Origin: Urechis unicinctus
Lineage: Eukaryota; Annelida; Polychaeta; Xenopneusta; Urechidae
Reading direction: 5' to 3'
Length of the DNA stretch: 64,000 nt
NCBI GenBank assembly: GCA_034190875.2
Contig: CM067349.1
Coordinates: 12,522,095 to 12,586,094 of the forward strand
Position numbers and translations under genes: made by a program. The notes below the pieces were generated by a model. The model ran no database searches. It saw nothing but the letters and a program-made list of their open reading frames with translations, and was not told the origin of the DNA. The first letter of the stretch is position 1, and the number at the start of each line of letters is the position of its first letter. Positions 1 to 12,720 of this stretch are shown piece after piece.

Positions 1-2400
1 TAACATGTAATAACTCTTTGTCGGATCGTTCAGGATATTTGGAATATGTAGTTACAAGAGCAGCGATTGCTAACACAATGATAATGACGGAATACGACCA
101 AGGACGACTGATCATATCTGACAACCATCGGGATGAGGCGCCAAGCAGAACCAAACGCAATGCACGGATTGGCAATGCAGCCCGTGGTGTCTGTCAGTTT
201 TGTGTTAGCAGGGCCAAGCAACCAAAAATGGAGTTGAATTTTTGAAAGTAATCAGAACATTGAAAGTGCGCTTTATATTACTTGAATTAATCATCTCACC
301 AATATAAGAAATAAAGATATCTCACACAGGTGTCACTTGATGACGCAACAATACAAGAGATAAGTAACTGTTGGCATTAACGTCATTTGCATGATCATTA
401 TTTTACCTCAATGATTAACGGGACTTCTCACTCGTCTTATTATGGCTGATGCAAGGATAAATCCCGCAACGTTATACGCATCGTGCCTTTACATGTAGCG
501 CCGCCTACAAAGGGTCCAATAAGTAACGGTTGCAGTCTATCGATTATAGGGTGATAAATGATGGGCGCTTTTTAAACAAGCTCATTTATTCACTGCACGT
601 CCCACCATCAAACAGCCCCTTTGCAAGCTACTATAGGAGCTGAGATTTGGAATGTTTGCTGATCGGAAATCAACCATAGAGATTTTGATGGACGATGGAC
701 GTGTCAGTATACAATAGGTACGCAATAATAGTTATTTGTTCATCTCATTGTAATTCTACCTGATAACATCCTGCTTAAGGGTGATGACAACTGTACCATG
801 TCGCAGATAAACGTCCGTGTTCTAGACTAGTCAGTGCATCGTATTGAATGAGCTCCTTGCGAACGCCGATGATAATTTAAACCTAATAATTTCGGGATGT
901 GAAACAATGAAATGATTAATTGAGGTATGTTCGCTGAAGCAAAGTTCTGTTATTTGTGCAAAATGGCTTTAGCTGGAACGTTTAGAGTTCTGCGTCTTCA
1001 AAAGGTTACACACCTTTGATCTGAACCCTTACTATCGATCTGACAAGAGAAGCTTATGCCCAGTGGCCAGTAAGTAAGGAATGCAATGAACAGCTGGAAA
1101 ATTGTTATTTACCGTAGCTATTGATCCCTTGTTATCGATCTGTTAGACAGTATATTCGATATATTTTCATATATCGATTGGATCCAAGGCTAATCATATG
1201 TTATAATATAAGCATGCTTGTCATGATTCTGTCAGCTGCAACATGATATCGATCGTTGCAAGTGATTCCCATTTTTGTCTTTGATTTGGCCAAGTTTCTG
1301 GTAGTACCCTTAAGTTTGATTTGGAGTACGAATGAGAACATTAAGGCAGATAAATAGGGCGAACGATAGTTCATGTGCCAGATTTCGTCTAAAATTATTC
1401 TCGTGGCGCGATGCTCCAATACAACCATGTGTCGAATATAAATCGCATTATAATGTTGGGGTACGGCTTATCGAAATCATGAATACACACCCATCACGCA
1501 AATTTAGAATAATATCATGCCGAGGGCGTGGCAGGAAATGGGCAATGCGATGCAAATGGCCTATGATGAAACAACTGCTGTAACAGTAAATGCTTTGTTG
1601 ATAGCAAGAACCTGCAGAACCTGGAGGCATTGATTAGTTGCCCGCTGAATCATGACATGAACTAATATGTCATGTGTCGCTTACACTTCAACATGATCCG
1701 TGAACTGGAATAACTATGCTCAGTTGTGAGCGATGGTAAAACATTTTGCCTCTCGAAATGGCTGTCAGTATTTATTCACGGTGTTTTCTACGTTCTTGAC
1801 ACAACAGCACACATGATACGCAAACCAGAGCTGAATATCAATCTACGCTGAGCAATGATGTCGGCAATGAATGCGTCATCCTCCCAAAAAAGGTCATAAC
1901 ATTTACAATATGCAGCATATTATTTTTCCTCATAGAGCTACAGAGCAGCAATAGAGGTTCCAGTTAAAAGTATCTTGACGCCGTGTGTATAAACTGTTAC
2001 TCATCAATTTGCTCTGGTCAGTCCGAGGGTGTCCCGATTAGGCAATACAACAACCACAGTACAATACACACTTGCTTCAACGTCATTTCATTGATAGCCT
2101 GACATGATGCGATCGATATTGCAGTTTAGATCTTGCAGAAATAATTGCCACTTCTGCAGAAATGCTTCGGTGCTACCCTAATACACAAGATGCATCATAT
2201 AAATCGCAGGGTACGGTCTGTTAGCGTACAATCAATGGAAGAATCGTCAGGTTAATCGCTGTGTACCGTGCAGCAATGCGTTTGATGCCTGAAACATCTT
2301 CAAATATGCTTTGGGATATCGCTAATAGCATGAGCGTTGTCATATATTCATTATCAATTATTCATCGCGCAAAGAAGTAATATCACGAATCATTAGCATT
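1..2400. other. AT-rich intergenic DNA, no gene seen
   Basis: Open frames on both strands here are short (83 codons or fewer), overlap one another antisense and show no recognisable motif. I see no tandem array, tRNA-like fold or splice-bounded exon. It may be an older, strongly diverged part of the duplicated unit described further on, but I could not line up convincing blocks before about 2,400. Confidence 0.6.
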
Positions 2401-2439
2401 TTTATGAGATAATTGGTTTTACAGTTTGGTTGAAAATTT

Positions 2440-2625
2440 CCACGTATTCCTGTTGCAGCATTGTTAAACGTATCATGGACTCGTGGGAAGGTCGTGCTAT
2501 CCTGCCCGCTGCTTTATTAGTTTTATTACAAACAATGGTGCCCAAGTGGAGCATTATCGTTCGTTATTGATCTCATATGTTTAATTTGTACATCAGCCAC
2601 TTATTTCCGACTTTGATAATTTTGC
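2440..2625 (+). repeat. Diverged repeat block shared with 18.5 and 32.1 kb
   Basis: The stretch with the words GCCCGCTGCTTTATTAG and CATTATCGTTCGTTATTGAT matches about 32,090-32,270, which has GCTCGCTGATTTATTGC and CATTATCGTTTGTTATTAAT. Its first half also matches 18,520-18,610. After that point copy B keeps following this block while copy A does not, so copy A appears to have lost its tail there. Similarity is patchy, and alignment was by eye. Confidence 0.45.
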
Positions 2626-5569
2626 ATTACTTAATATATTCACATACAAACCATTTAGGCAACTTTTCTCATATTTGTCCTCTGGGTTTTGCCCGTTGAC
2701 GTTATGTCTCGTGGACGCGTTACCACTGTGATGCGCACCTTGGAAAAAACGACAAAAGCTTGGTTGAAATATGCGACTTTGTAAGATATAATCTTCAGTA
2801 TGGTCTTTTCATTACTAAAATTTGTATATATCTTTGAATTAGTTATTCCTGAGACAACAAAGAGAAAACGCTGGTAGAATTTGATTAAATAAATCGACTG
2901 CAAATAGTTAACGCTGTTATAAATCGGATCTTTAGGGAAAAATTCACAAGGTTAATTCTCAGACCGCTAAGAAAGAGCCGAAAACAACTTACTTTGCGCT
3001 AGTGCCAAACAGCATATCTTAGTAGACAACACATGCAATGTGTCAAAATGGTTGCAACTTCATGCTTTCCATATTGACTGAGCATGTCAGTTTTACTTTA
3101 AGAACGGGCCACCTCGTATTTGGCACGTAGTATCAATAGTACAGTGTAATAAAACTGAGGATAAGGCCATTAAAATCGTGGAAAATGTATATATTAACAA
3201 GTAAACCAACAAATTATTAAATTTTCGATCAACCAAAGATAAAGTCAATGCAAAGTGTTGCGATCGGCATATGCATATTAACAGAGGCAACAATGTGGTT
3301 GTGTCATAGGCACACTAATGCGGTTATGTCGATTAAACTAGCTGCATAAGCAGCGCAAACTCGTGCTCTGTTATGTAATGTGCAACATGCTACTCAGCCA
3401 GTTAATTGTAGCCCGTTTCTTTAAATACATCCTTTGTCAGTTATTTCCAGCTACATTGGGAAGTACACAACTATACTCCATGTGCAGTGGCGCTTAAGCC
3501 ACTTAACATGTGCTAGACTTAAGTGTGTTATGCAATGCTCATGGACCCTCTCTGTTGGACAAAGTGCAACAGCATCACGGCATTATTATAGTTGCTGAAC
3601 GGCCATAATTCTGAATGGATACTTTTAGCAACCATCGTCTTTCGTCAAATAGCCATACGTAACTCGGTGCCGTACAAATGACGGCATTCTCGCGGATCAG
3701 TATTCATCCATGTTTTTCATCATAATGGAAATGTATCCATAAGTCAATGGAATCATAGACGTTCAGTTAAACAGCACTCGTGTTATAGGGAATGGTTGTC
3801 CGCAGAATGGCATGCTTTATGTGGTTAGTGCAATGAGTATATACTAAGCCAGACCCCAACCATACAGCATATATGGCGAGGGAATGACCTTTGGTATTAT
3901 GTAGTAAACAAAACAACAAATTCCGCGTCATTGTATGCGTATACGTTAATAAGGACGGTTTGTCGATTGATAATTACCTCGGCCATAGACCCCATGTAGG
4001 CTAGTACGCTTTTGATAATCTCACATAATTAACTTCCTCAATTGAAATTCCACCCAGAACTAAGCGTATGCCATTGCACAAGCATGCTCTGCATCACAAA
4101 GCCTTTGCAGGCATCAATATGCTCTGGATCAATGGTTCTATCGTTTTGTCCCATAACTAACTCCATGCAAATTGTTCAGTCACTCACCTGGTACCGACTA
4201 CTAACCACGAAGGCTGCCTCAGCCGTACTTATAACCATGTATGTTCCTTAAACGACCACTTCCCGATAACGGGCGACGGCGATAGTTTAATGGGCAATAA
4301 GCTGCGGTAAAAATGTAACATAGAATTCTCTTACAAATTTGCAAAAATTAACTATTTACAATAAGCGAATTCACTTGTTCTGAGCGAGGCTAAATGCACA
4401 GCAATGTTTATCCAGTTCTTCAACTAAGATAAAATTGATAACATATATTATTGAGTTAAAAGCGGCGTTGTTAGTTGATTCATAAACCAAACGTGAGAAA
4501 GCGTGCACTAAAGCAAATTATTTACTGAGTTAATGGAGATATGAGAGAGCAAATGGCAGGGGTCATCAATCACGAAACCGCAGTGTTCAACGAACCGCTG
4601 GTCTAGTCGGTCCAGTTATAGAGTGGCGTTTATGCTGGCGGCACAATCCGATATTTACTAGCGAGTGAAAAGGCATCACTCTGTAATTGGTGAGCAGCAG
4701 GAAGGAAGTGTCACACACCTGTCAGTAGCTACATTTTGACTGTAAAGTAAACACTGGAGTGCTATACCTTCACTGGGAACCAAATCTAAGGTATTTGACA
4801 ATGCATAGTTGCACCATCAATAACGCTGCAGTAATATGCTTCTGCACGGATCTCACGTATCACCATTGTCACAACGTTATAATACCAAATGAGACATGAC
4901 TTTGGCGTCGGCTTCAAACAGGCAGGCAATGCCGCCAACACACGCACGAGAACCGATTTACATAAAGGAAACAGTTGTTGGATTTTACCTCTAGTTAAAC
5001 ATCACATCGCCGAAGAGAAGATACCGAGGCCATTTATCAATCGGAGAGGAAATAAAATACTAATCTTATCCACTTTCTTGCCTGAAATGGTTATATCTAC
5101 AACCAATACCTCTGCAGCTAGGTCTATGATAGACTGTAGGCACACTCTATATGGCGTTGTAGCTGTAGACGACAATACAATGGGATTTATGGATTGTCGG
5201 ATTCTGTGTAATGAGAGCCTCGTTAAATTTCCTCGGAGCTTTGCTGAACGCTTTTGGGCTGTTATCTTTCAAAACTGGAAATTATATTAATACCAACCAC
5301 CTGCATCAACATATCACGCTATTTAATGCAAATTCAATTGTAGTAACACTGGACGCACGAGAATAGGCTAATATCTTGTTGTATAGTGCTATAGCTTCCA
5401 TTTGATGGCAAGGTAACACCTTGGAGTTTAAAGCTCGCCTTTGATGACACATGAATAACTTACATGCATATTTGGAGGAAACGAATAGAGCTTGATCAAA
5501 TAGCTGATTGGCGGGTACGATTATGTGTTTTTCTAGAATTTGCATTAAATAACATGTATACATATACAT

Positions 5570-5885
5570 ATAAATAAATATATATATATATATATATCAT
5601 TATATATATAGAGAGATATATAATTACATAGAGATATATATGTATATATATATATATTTATAGATATATATATATATATATGATATATATATATATTATA
5701 TATGTATATATATATATTATACATATGTATATAAGTATATATATATATATATATATATCTATATATATATATCTCTATATATATATCTATATATATATAT
5801 ATATATATATATCTATATATATCTCTATATATATCTCTATATCTATATATCTATCTATATATCTATATCTATATATATATATATA

Positions 5886-5936
<51 letters not shown>
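5570..5936. repeat. Compound (TA)n microsatellite, about 370 bp
   Basis: Nearly uninterrupted TA dinucleotides with scattered GA/TC steps (TAGAGAGATA, TATCTCTATA). The open frames across it are low-complexity Ile/Tyr artefacts. The equivalent place in the second copy of the block, 47,164-47,354, also holds a (TA)n array, so the array predates the duplication or arises repeatedly at this site. Length is likely polymorphic and may be mis-assembled. Confidence 0.95.
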
Positions 5937-5937
<1 letters not shown>

Positions 5938-5939
5938 TA

Positions 5940-6140
5940 TGTGCCACACACAGTGAGCTGAGTGAACTAAGGAACTATGTGACACCTCCACCGACCTCAC
6001 ATTCGGCCTTGGATGCTGCAAGGTGTCACAAATATATTCAGATATTTGTTTGATTGCTTCTGGCAAGTACAAAGATTGCAATTTATTCCTGCTGCATGAT
6101 GAATAAGCAGCTGTATGGGCATACTCAGTGGGTCGTATGG
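5940..6140 (+). repeat. Repeat block with relatives at 47.4 and 49.1 kb
   Basis: Just downstream of the (TA)n array lies a block containing GGCCTTGGATGCTGCAAGGTGT and TTCTGGCAAGTACAA. Relatives are at about 49,110-49,340 (CCGGCCTTGGATGCAGCAAAGTG, then GGTTCTGGCAAATTA) and about 47,390-47,560 (GTTCTGGCAAATAACAAG). All three lie beside TA-rich DNA, so the family and the microsatellite seem to travel together. No coding potential is evident. Confidence 0.55.
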
Positions 6141-8984
6141 CCACAAGGGATCAGCGTGTGTTGTTTTGCTTACTTTACTTATGTTTCAAACACTCTTAAG
6201 GAGGATACAACTTGATATATGTTATTTGACAGTACTTAGCATTTAATCCAGATATATTTCGCCTTGCTTTATGCTTCAGGTATCAAAAAGAATAATGTTC
6301 ACCACATTTGAAAGCGTGTTTAGTTCCCTTTTAATTTCTAACCGTTGTACATTGCCGGTATTGTGGCGGTAAATGGTGCATTCAAACATTTAAATAGTCA
6401 ACACAAGATGTGATTACGACTGATTCAATAGTTAGCAAGCGTCTTATCCCTGAACAATTACGCTTGCAGTATTTTTAACGTTAGAGGGCTCTGGTAGAAG
6501 TCATCATAATGCCGCCTATGTCAACACTATCAACACATTAGAGAATATCATCGCACCCACTTAAGTTGCAGGTTGGGGGCTTGACATCCGTATTATGTAT
6601 GAATTAGTATGTGGCTTATGTTAAAGGGATATTAACCCGCATGTGGCTTCCTCGTCGTGTGGTTATTGATGGCCGAATGCATGATACACGCGGTATACGA
6701 GCATACATAAGGATATCATAGCGTTAGAATGCACGTAATGACGATAGCAATACCTCACGAGTGCATGTTACCATTTTTCCTGCTGGCAGATTATAAGAGG
6801 CTCTCAGTTGGTTGGGATCGCGGAGACCTAAGAGTCATATCAACAGAATAGGCATCGATATTCGATAGTCGGATGTGATGCTCCATGTCCTACATTGAAC
6901 GGTCAAAACCGGAGTACTATCTATCTAAATGACATCCTAATTGCAGGCGCATCATACGGCTAGTAAGATGAAACAAATTAGTCTAGACGGCAACAAAGGA
7001 TACCACAGACCGACGGATCTGTGAAACACAAGTCGGCTTATGAAGATAGATCAATTGTACAAGGATTAGTGTTGGAAATCTTGCAGAATGTTTTGTGCCC
7101 TAAAGATGCTCATCGACAAATGTCTCTATTGCTTATTAACATGCAGTAACGTGACTCGTTTTTAATAGACCGGGATATAGAGAATATGTAACGGGTACAA
7201 TATCTGATGGTCTATAGTTCTATGATGTAAAGTTTCCGTAAAGCCATATCATGTTCAGTAAGACACGACATGGTTTGCACGCATCGGACTGCATTATTCC
7301 TTGATATACTTAACTGCACTAAATATATGATAATAGCCCATACTGCATTTGGATATTCCGGATGTTTTGTCACCTCACTACAATATATTCTGACAACACT
7401 GAGCCAGTTTCTACCCTTGCAACCCTCACTAAGCACAACCACCATAGCCACCGACAAAGGAGCTTCATTCAAATAACAGCATCAATCCTCGAACACTTCA
7501 AACAACCTCTATGTAATTCCCCAGCTTTTAGCAGACCCATTACAGCACTTCAACACCTTTCAAAGTAAACCTATAAAAGACATCTAAGGAGAATCAGAAA
7601 TAAAGAACTACTGATGTTGAAAGTGTCGTCTTCGCTTCCACTAACAAAAAATGCAACCATATTAAATAAAATCATTCAGCAAAACTGAAATTCTAAATGG
7701 GCCTGCCAAGTAGTTTGCACCTCCTACACTTACTTTGGTGTTGAGAGGGTTATTTCCGACTCAACACCCTCTTATATCAACTGAGGCACACATGCGCAGT
7801 ACTGATCATCATAGTTACTCAACCATTATTGCGTCCTCATCGCTGACTGGCGAGTGAGTTTCAAAATCTGTATATCGCTGTAGAATTAATGCAGTTTCGA
7901 TTTCAACCACAAGAGCGAGGTAAATGCCAAGTTACTTCTGCAGTGCGACTCAAACTCGGAGGTAATTGATATCAAATAAATGAAAGTAATTAATAAGCAA
8001 TAAAAGCCGACTGTTATGGTATGTAAATTACAACGTCAGAAGTAAATGGACAGCACGATCTAAGCTCAGGCAGCGCGTTGTTAGTATTGATAACATCAAG
8101 GGCATTTTAGTGGCTCTCACTACATGGGGCCGTTACGATGTTTGCGCAATTCACTGATCCAGGCCGCTGAACGGACGTGACGGGTACAGCATTCACTTTA
8201 GCGTTTGATTTATTTATGAATAAGAGTGAAGTGTAGGCGTTAAATGGACTAGATTTAACTGCTGGTCGTCATTAGGCATTGACAGATCGCCGCATGTGGC
8301 CCGTTCCCGACAATGACAACCACTAACTGGGCTGAGAATTGCTTTTAGAGACGGAGACAAATGGCCGTAGTGCCAATGTGGGCTACGTATGGTTGCTGGA
8401 GTGGGTGAGTTATTTACAAGTGAGGAGGGTAGTTCATATATAGCCATGATGGAGGTAGGTCGACAACCCTGTCCATATTATCCATGCACCGTGTATCCAC
8501 ATGGAATATCTCATGGTAGCCGCACCGCCATCAGAGGGCCAATATCCATCATCTCTTATCTTAATCACTCCTAAGAAAACTAGCATATTAACGGCACCAG
8601 GTGAGCAGGCCGTGGCAATAGGTAACATTCGTCTGGTGGGTCGAGGCGGAGTGCCAAATAACAAATATCACAGTTTGAGAAACCCGATTGTTTCACTCAT
8701 CTCATTGCGAGCTCATTTTATTCGTTGGGCAAGCTGTAGAATGTAAGGGGGACCAAATGTGTTCAACGCTGTGTTTCACACGCAAATTGCATTGTATAGC
8801 TCTTGCAAAAAGGCATTTCTTTTATCAATGGAAACAAACCGTCATGGACAAAGTGATATAAGTATAGACAAAGTGCGGTAAGCAGGTCGCTTTGAAAATG
8901 TCATCATAAACATTTATAGTTTTGTTTTATAAAATGAAAATGACTTTTTTTTTTGCTCTTGCACGAAGTGGTCATATAAACAGC

Positions 8985-9430
8985 CATTACATATACAGAT
9001 CAGTGAAATTTTTTCGTTGATGTCGACGGAGCTTTCCTTCTGACACCAGTCGGACTTTAATGGAAAACCATATGGGCTTCTTCTTCATCCAGCCCTTGAG
9101 TTCACCCTGTGTGCCATCCTTCGACTTCGTTGTTTGTCCTGATGGAACGTCTAAACATTCCAACTGGCGGTATCCCAGGTAGTTGATGTGAGCCAGGTGG
9201 TCGAGAGGTAGACGTAGAGCTCCAGAAGCCATGCACACTCAGCTGTTGGGTGAATGGATGTCGAACGATTTTGAAGGTGGGGTCGACATACCATGTCTTG
9301 GCTCAGGACATGATAGCCAGCTAGTGCGGTGACGGGAAGAGCAAATGCCTCTTGCCAATCACGCGGACATCTCTGCAAGCTAAACACAAGAACACATACA
9401 GTATTTGTGAGCATAATTAGAACCAACTGC
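8985..9430 (-). pseudogene. Decayed Mutator-like (MULE-type) transposase fragment
   Basis: On the minus strand the C-terminal part of a transposase-like protein can be read only by switching frames. At 9,111-9,140 it reads RTNNEVEGWH, followed in a neighbouring frame by RVNSRAG. Just upstream (about 9,170-9,205) is STTWLTSTTW. The order T-W-x-x-S-x-x-W then R-T-N-N-x-V-E-G-W-H then x-x-N-R-A is familiar from metazoan proteins with a MULE transposase domain, often linked to FLYWCH zinc fingers. In-frame stops and at least two frameshifts separate the motifs, and the catalytic DDE part is not visible. The fragment lies in a segment (8,940-9,765) absent from copy B, so it inserted into copy A or was lost from B. 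A run of T at 8,945-8,954 sits past its 3' end, which could be a short A-tail. The family call is from recalled motif patterns only. Confidence 0.5.
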
Positions 9431-10209
9431 CCATGCTATTAGGCATCACTGACAATCACTGTGTACACTTAGTAATAATTACATAGTCATCCAGTACCTC
9501 GAATATGAGATCCGTAGGATTCGTAGAGCGTGTGGCCTGTCGGGTGTGTTTGGCCATCCTTAGAGGTTGTCAGGATTGGGTAGATTATTGGCAGACGCAG
9601 GAGCACTATTCGCGTATTCACAAGCACAAGGCATAGTTAATGTGATGACATAACATCATTTGATATGAAATCTAGGGTGGACGGAAGCTGTAACAGATTA
9701 GCACAGAAAAGCAGCATCCGCGACTTTTCACTCCATATAGCAAAAGTGCCGCGGAAAAGTTCGTCAAATGCATGTTTATTTGCGTAGCATTTAAAGTAAA
9801 AAAACCCGCCAACTACTCTCTGTTATATACGTAGTTACGGCATTTCCATTAGCTAGATTATCCCATTTGCTTTGCCCAGTGTTCTAGGATAATGTTATCA
9901 CGTGGGGAACTCACCCATCTTAAAGCTTTAAAACAGTTAAGCAATGTTTGCTTGATTCTAAACCGATGGTTGCAAAATGATTTCTGACAACAAGAACCCC
10001 CACTACCAATGCAGCTTGCATTACCTGTAGGATTGTTTGAGCCATGCTTGCGCTACATCTGTGAAAATGTGTAAAGCAGTCACTCTCGTACTAACGCGAC
10101 ATGATCAATATCTACCTCATGCCTCATTATCGAACATCAATTGATTGGCAATTCCTGAGTCAGAGAAAAACGTACAACCGAAATATAAATGCACCAGCAA
10201 AAACTACCA

Positions 10210-10515
10210 ATTCTTTGTTCTCACTCACCCACTCAATCTCTCACTAACACACTAACTCAATTACTCACTGACTCAATCGCTCACTCAGTCGCTCACTTAC
10301 TCACCCACTCACGCACTCATGCACTCGCTAACTCACTTAATCACTCCCCGGGTCTCTCGCTCACTCTCTCACACATTAACTCGCTCACTCACACTCACTC
10401 ACTAACATATGCACCCATTCACTCATTAACTCACTCACCCACTTGCACACTAACTAATACGTTTACTAACTCACTTGCCCACTTGCTTACCTGCATTCTC
10501 ACTAACTAACCCAAG
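10210..10515 (+). repeat. Degenerate (ACTC)n minisatellite, long allele
   Basis: About 300 bp of imperfect ACTC/ACTA tetranucleotide-based repeat. Because 12-bp multiples keep phase, it gives a 106-codon Thr/Ser/Leu/His-rich open frame (10,189-10,509) that I regard as an artefact. The duplicate at 23,025-23,165 is about half as long, so the array changed length after duplication. Confidence 0.9.
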
Positions 10516-12000
10516 TACATTCTTTACGTATATTGATTGGTTATCATTTCTGTCAAGTAAAGGGTTGTAAGGGAATCTCATTAGGTGTTGTCCTTGTCCT
10601 CAGATTGTGAGAAAGTTTAAAAAAATATTTTGTTATGAATTCGATATCACTCGTGCTAACAGGAAGAGAATGTACCGCATTTTCAACGGTCAGTTTGTAA
10701 TGCCATTCCAAAAAATAATCGTCGTGTTTTCTTCCATTCGTTTTCAGGTTAATATTACCATCGTTGTGATATCACGTCATACTGTTTTTCAATAAACCAT
10801 CAACATGGCTTATCGCAGCTAATTTTATCATGTTGGAAATATTAGCCAAACCCTGAAGAATATCAATCATCTACAAGCAGCCAAAACAGCATAAAGGAAT
10901 AGCAATAGCTATTTACAGCGATGTGTTATTCCTTCAAGCTATCGGGAATAGTAATTCCTTGAGCTGGCCTAGTAGCCACCATCTTGGATTTAAGATGGCC
11001 GAATTCGTAAGGAATTCTATTGGGACATCGCAAAGAGGACTGAAATTACGACCCTGATATCATTGTTCGCCTTATCTACAATAACAATTTCAACCATACA
11101 TAACCAAGCAAGAATGAAATCACTTCTCTATAGTAATAGGAGCTGTCGAGTAAAAGCTATACTATCTCTGATGGATGACAAATACATAATTAATAACATC
11201 CCCTCGTTCATCGTCATATAGAGCTTGGTCTAAAGTGTAGCTGTCAATCACTTCTGTTAATCTCTACAGTTAAATTCACGTCCGTGTGATAACTTGCATA
11301 CTACACTTGTTAATCCGAACATTTATTCCAGCAAGTTTATTCCTGTGTAGCTATATAATTATCATGTGAGAATGGAATGAAGGTTTTACAATGGATTGGT
11401 TACGCCTGTGAAGACGTATTAGCCGATTCGCTGCATGTCTCCATGTATGTTAGTGAGTGATCCCAATGCTAAGGTCAAGACGTTAAAGATATCATTTAAA
11501 AAATGAACTCACAATCATATCCCCGAAGATATTGTTTCACGCGTATGCTAAGCGTGAAAACTAAAATCCGTGCACTGTTACAGAGCTTGAATTACAGATC
11601 GACCGTAGGAACGACACTGACTATAACAGTGTTTGATTTATTAATATAGCGGAGTGAAATATCACATTGTTGCAAGTGTGCTTATTGCCGCAAGTAATCG
11701 ACACATCAGACACAGTCCAATCAAGGATTGTAATGCACAGTGAGCCGTCTATTGCATTAAAATCATCTGTTTTTCGAGCAAAGAATGATTCAACATTGCA
11801 AAATTCATGTTATTATCTGAATATGGGTTTCTGTGCACCAGCGTACAATACAGAATATACATGAAAGGAATTACAATATTTGTCCAAATATATTACTAAA
11901 ATCACATTAAAATATATATAAATTCAGCAATTCGAACAAATCGTCCAGATTATGATTACAATAAAGGTCGAACATATGTAATCAAGTACCGGTTGCAAAC

Positions 12001-12720
12001 ATTTAGCGTGGGTACGGTTTACCAGTTATTCGTGTCCATTACGGATACAATATGAAAATAAAACTGCGGTCATGCATCATTTTCTGGGGTTGAATACCTT
12101 CGTAACCAGTAAGACGTTTGCAGTACAAACCTTCAAGAGGAATGATGCAATAGCTAGGATCATGAATGATATGTTTTCAAATCACATCAACTTGTAATGT
12201 AATTCCTAGCTGCGGGTTATGGCCACATACATTGCACCACCGTCGATATTGGCATAATGTATTTCGCATGAAGGTTAATATGCTATTAACCTCGCTATTG
12301 CTGAAGGCACGTTTACTATTAACGGCCGACGCTTAGTCCTTTTTCGCAATTTAAACTTTTTATGTAGATGGGTATTTCTTAGGCTACCTACAGCGTTTGG
12401 CACGATCCCCCTCATTGACGAGTTGCCGTGAGCGCAAGTTACTTCATCCCTTACGTCATTCGTCGTCGTCAAATGATCTGATACGATAACTGTCATGCAA
12501 CTACAAATGTTTAGCATAATTTTGTTGTTGTTATTCATGTAATATTGCAGCTATATATGCATTCATATGATATGAGGCAGCCACAGTAACTCGAAGTGAC
12601 AACCTCGATGATTTAAGAGATTGCTAGATGCAGGGTTAGTGGTTAGTGTAACATTTGCGGTGTAGTGTTGGTCGAACAACGAAGCAATTGGATCTCGTCA
12701 AGCCTGCTGTTGTACGACAT
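12001..12720 (+). repeat. Tract unusually similar between duplication copies
   Basis: Compared with 24,807-25,760 this stretch has long identical runs. In its first 235 bp I count about seven differences, roughly 97% identity, against roughly 85-90% elsewhere in the duplication. The last part (12,437-12,710) is also nearly identical to 25,481-25,742. A gene-conversion tract is the simplest explanation. No gene is visible that would impose selection. Confidence 0.55.

Larger units (their letters stand above)
3040..7235 (+). repeat. Large repeat block with a shorter second copy at 45,990-47,875
   Basis: Colinear anchors link this stretch to 45,990-47,875. They include a CATG(C/T)TTTCCATATT word followed by CTCGTATTTGGCAC (about 3,060-3,125 against 46,010-46,075), the GAGAATAGGCTAA region just upstream of a (TA)n array (about 5,360 against 46,910), the array itself, and AAATGACATCC (about 6,926 against 47,660). 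A final anchor, GATGTAAAG, is at about 7,225 and 47,862. The second copy is about 2 kb shorter through indels. The block crosses the left edge of copy A. Open frames inside it, including 133 codons at 4,889-5,290, are not kept open in the other copy. Confidence 0.6.

Noticed and set aside
4889..5290. 133-codon plus-strand open frame
   Set aside because: No recognisable motif, no start or splice context, and the related block near 46.7-46.8 kb does not keep the frame.
5680..5961. Long Tyr/Ile-rich open frames over the (TA)n array, and similar ones at 37.1, 38.5, 47.2 and 48.6 kb
   Set aside because: They are translations of TA dinucleotides and open on both strands; not genes.
10189..10509. 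106-codon Thr/Ser/Leu/His-rich open frame
   Set aside because: Produced by a tetranucleotide minisatellite whose length differs between the two duplicate copies.
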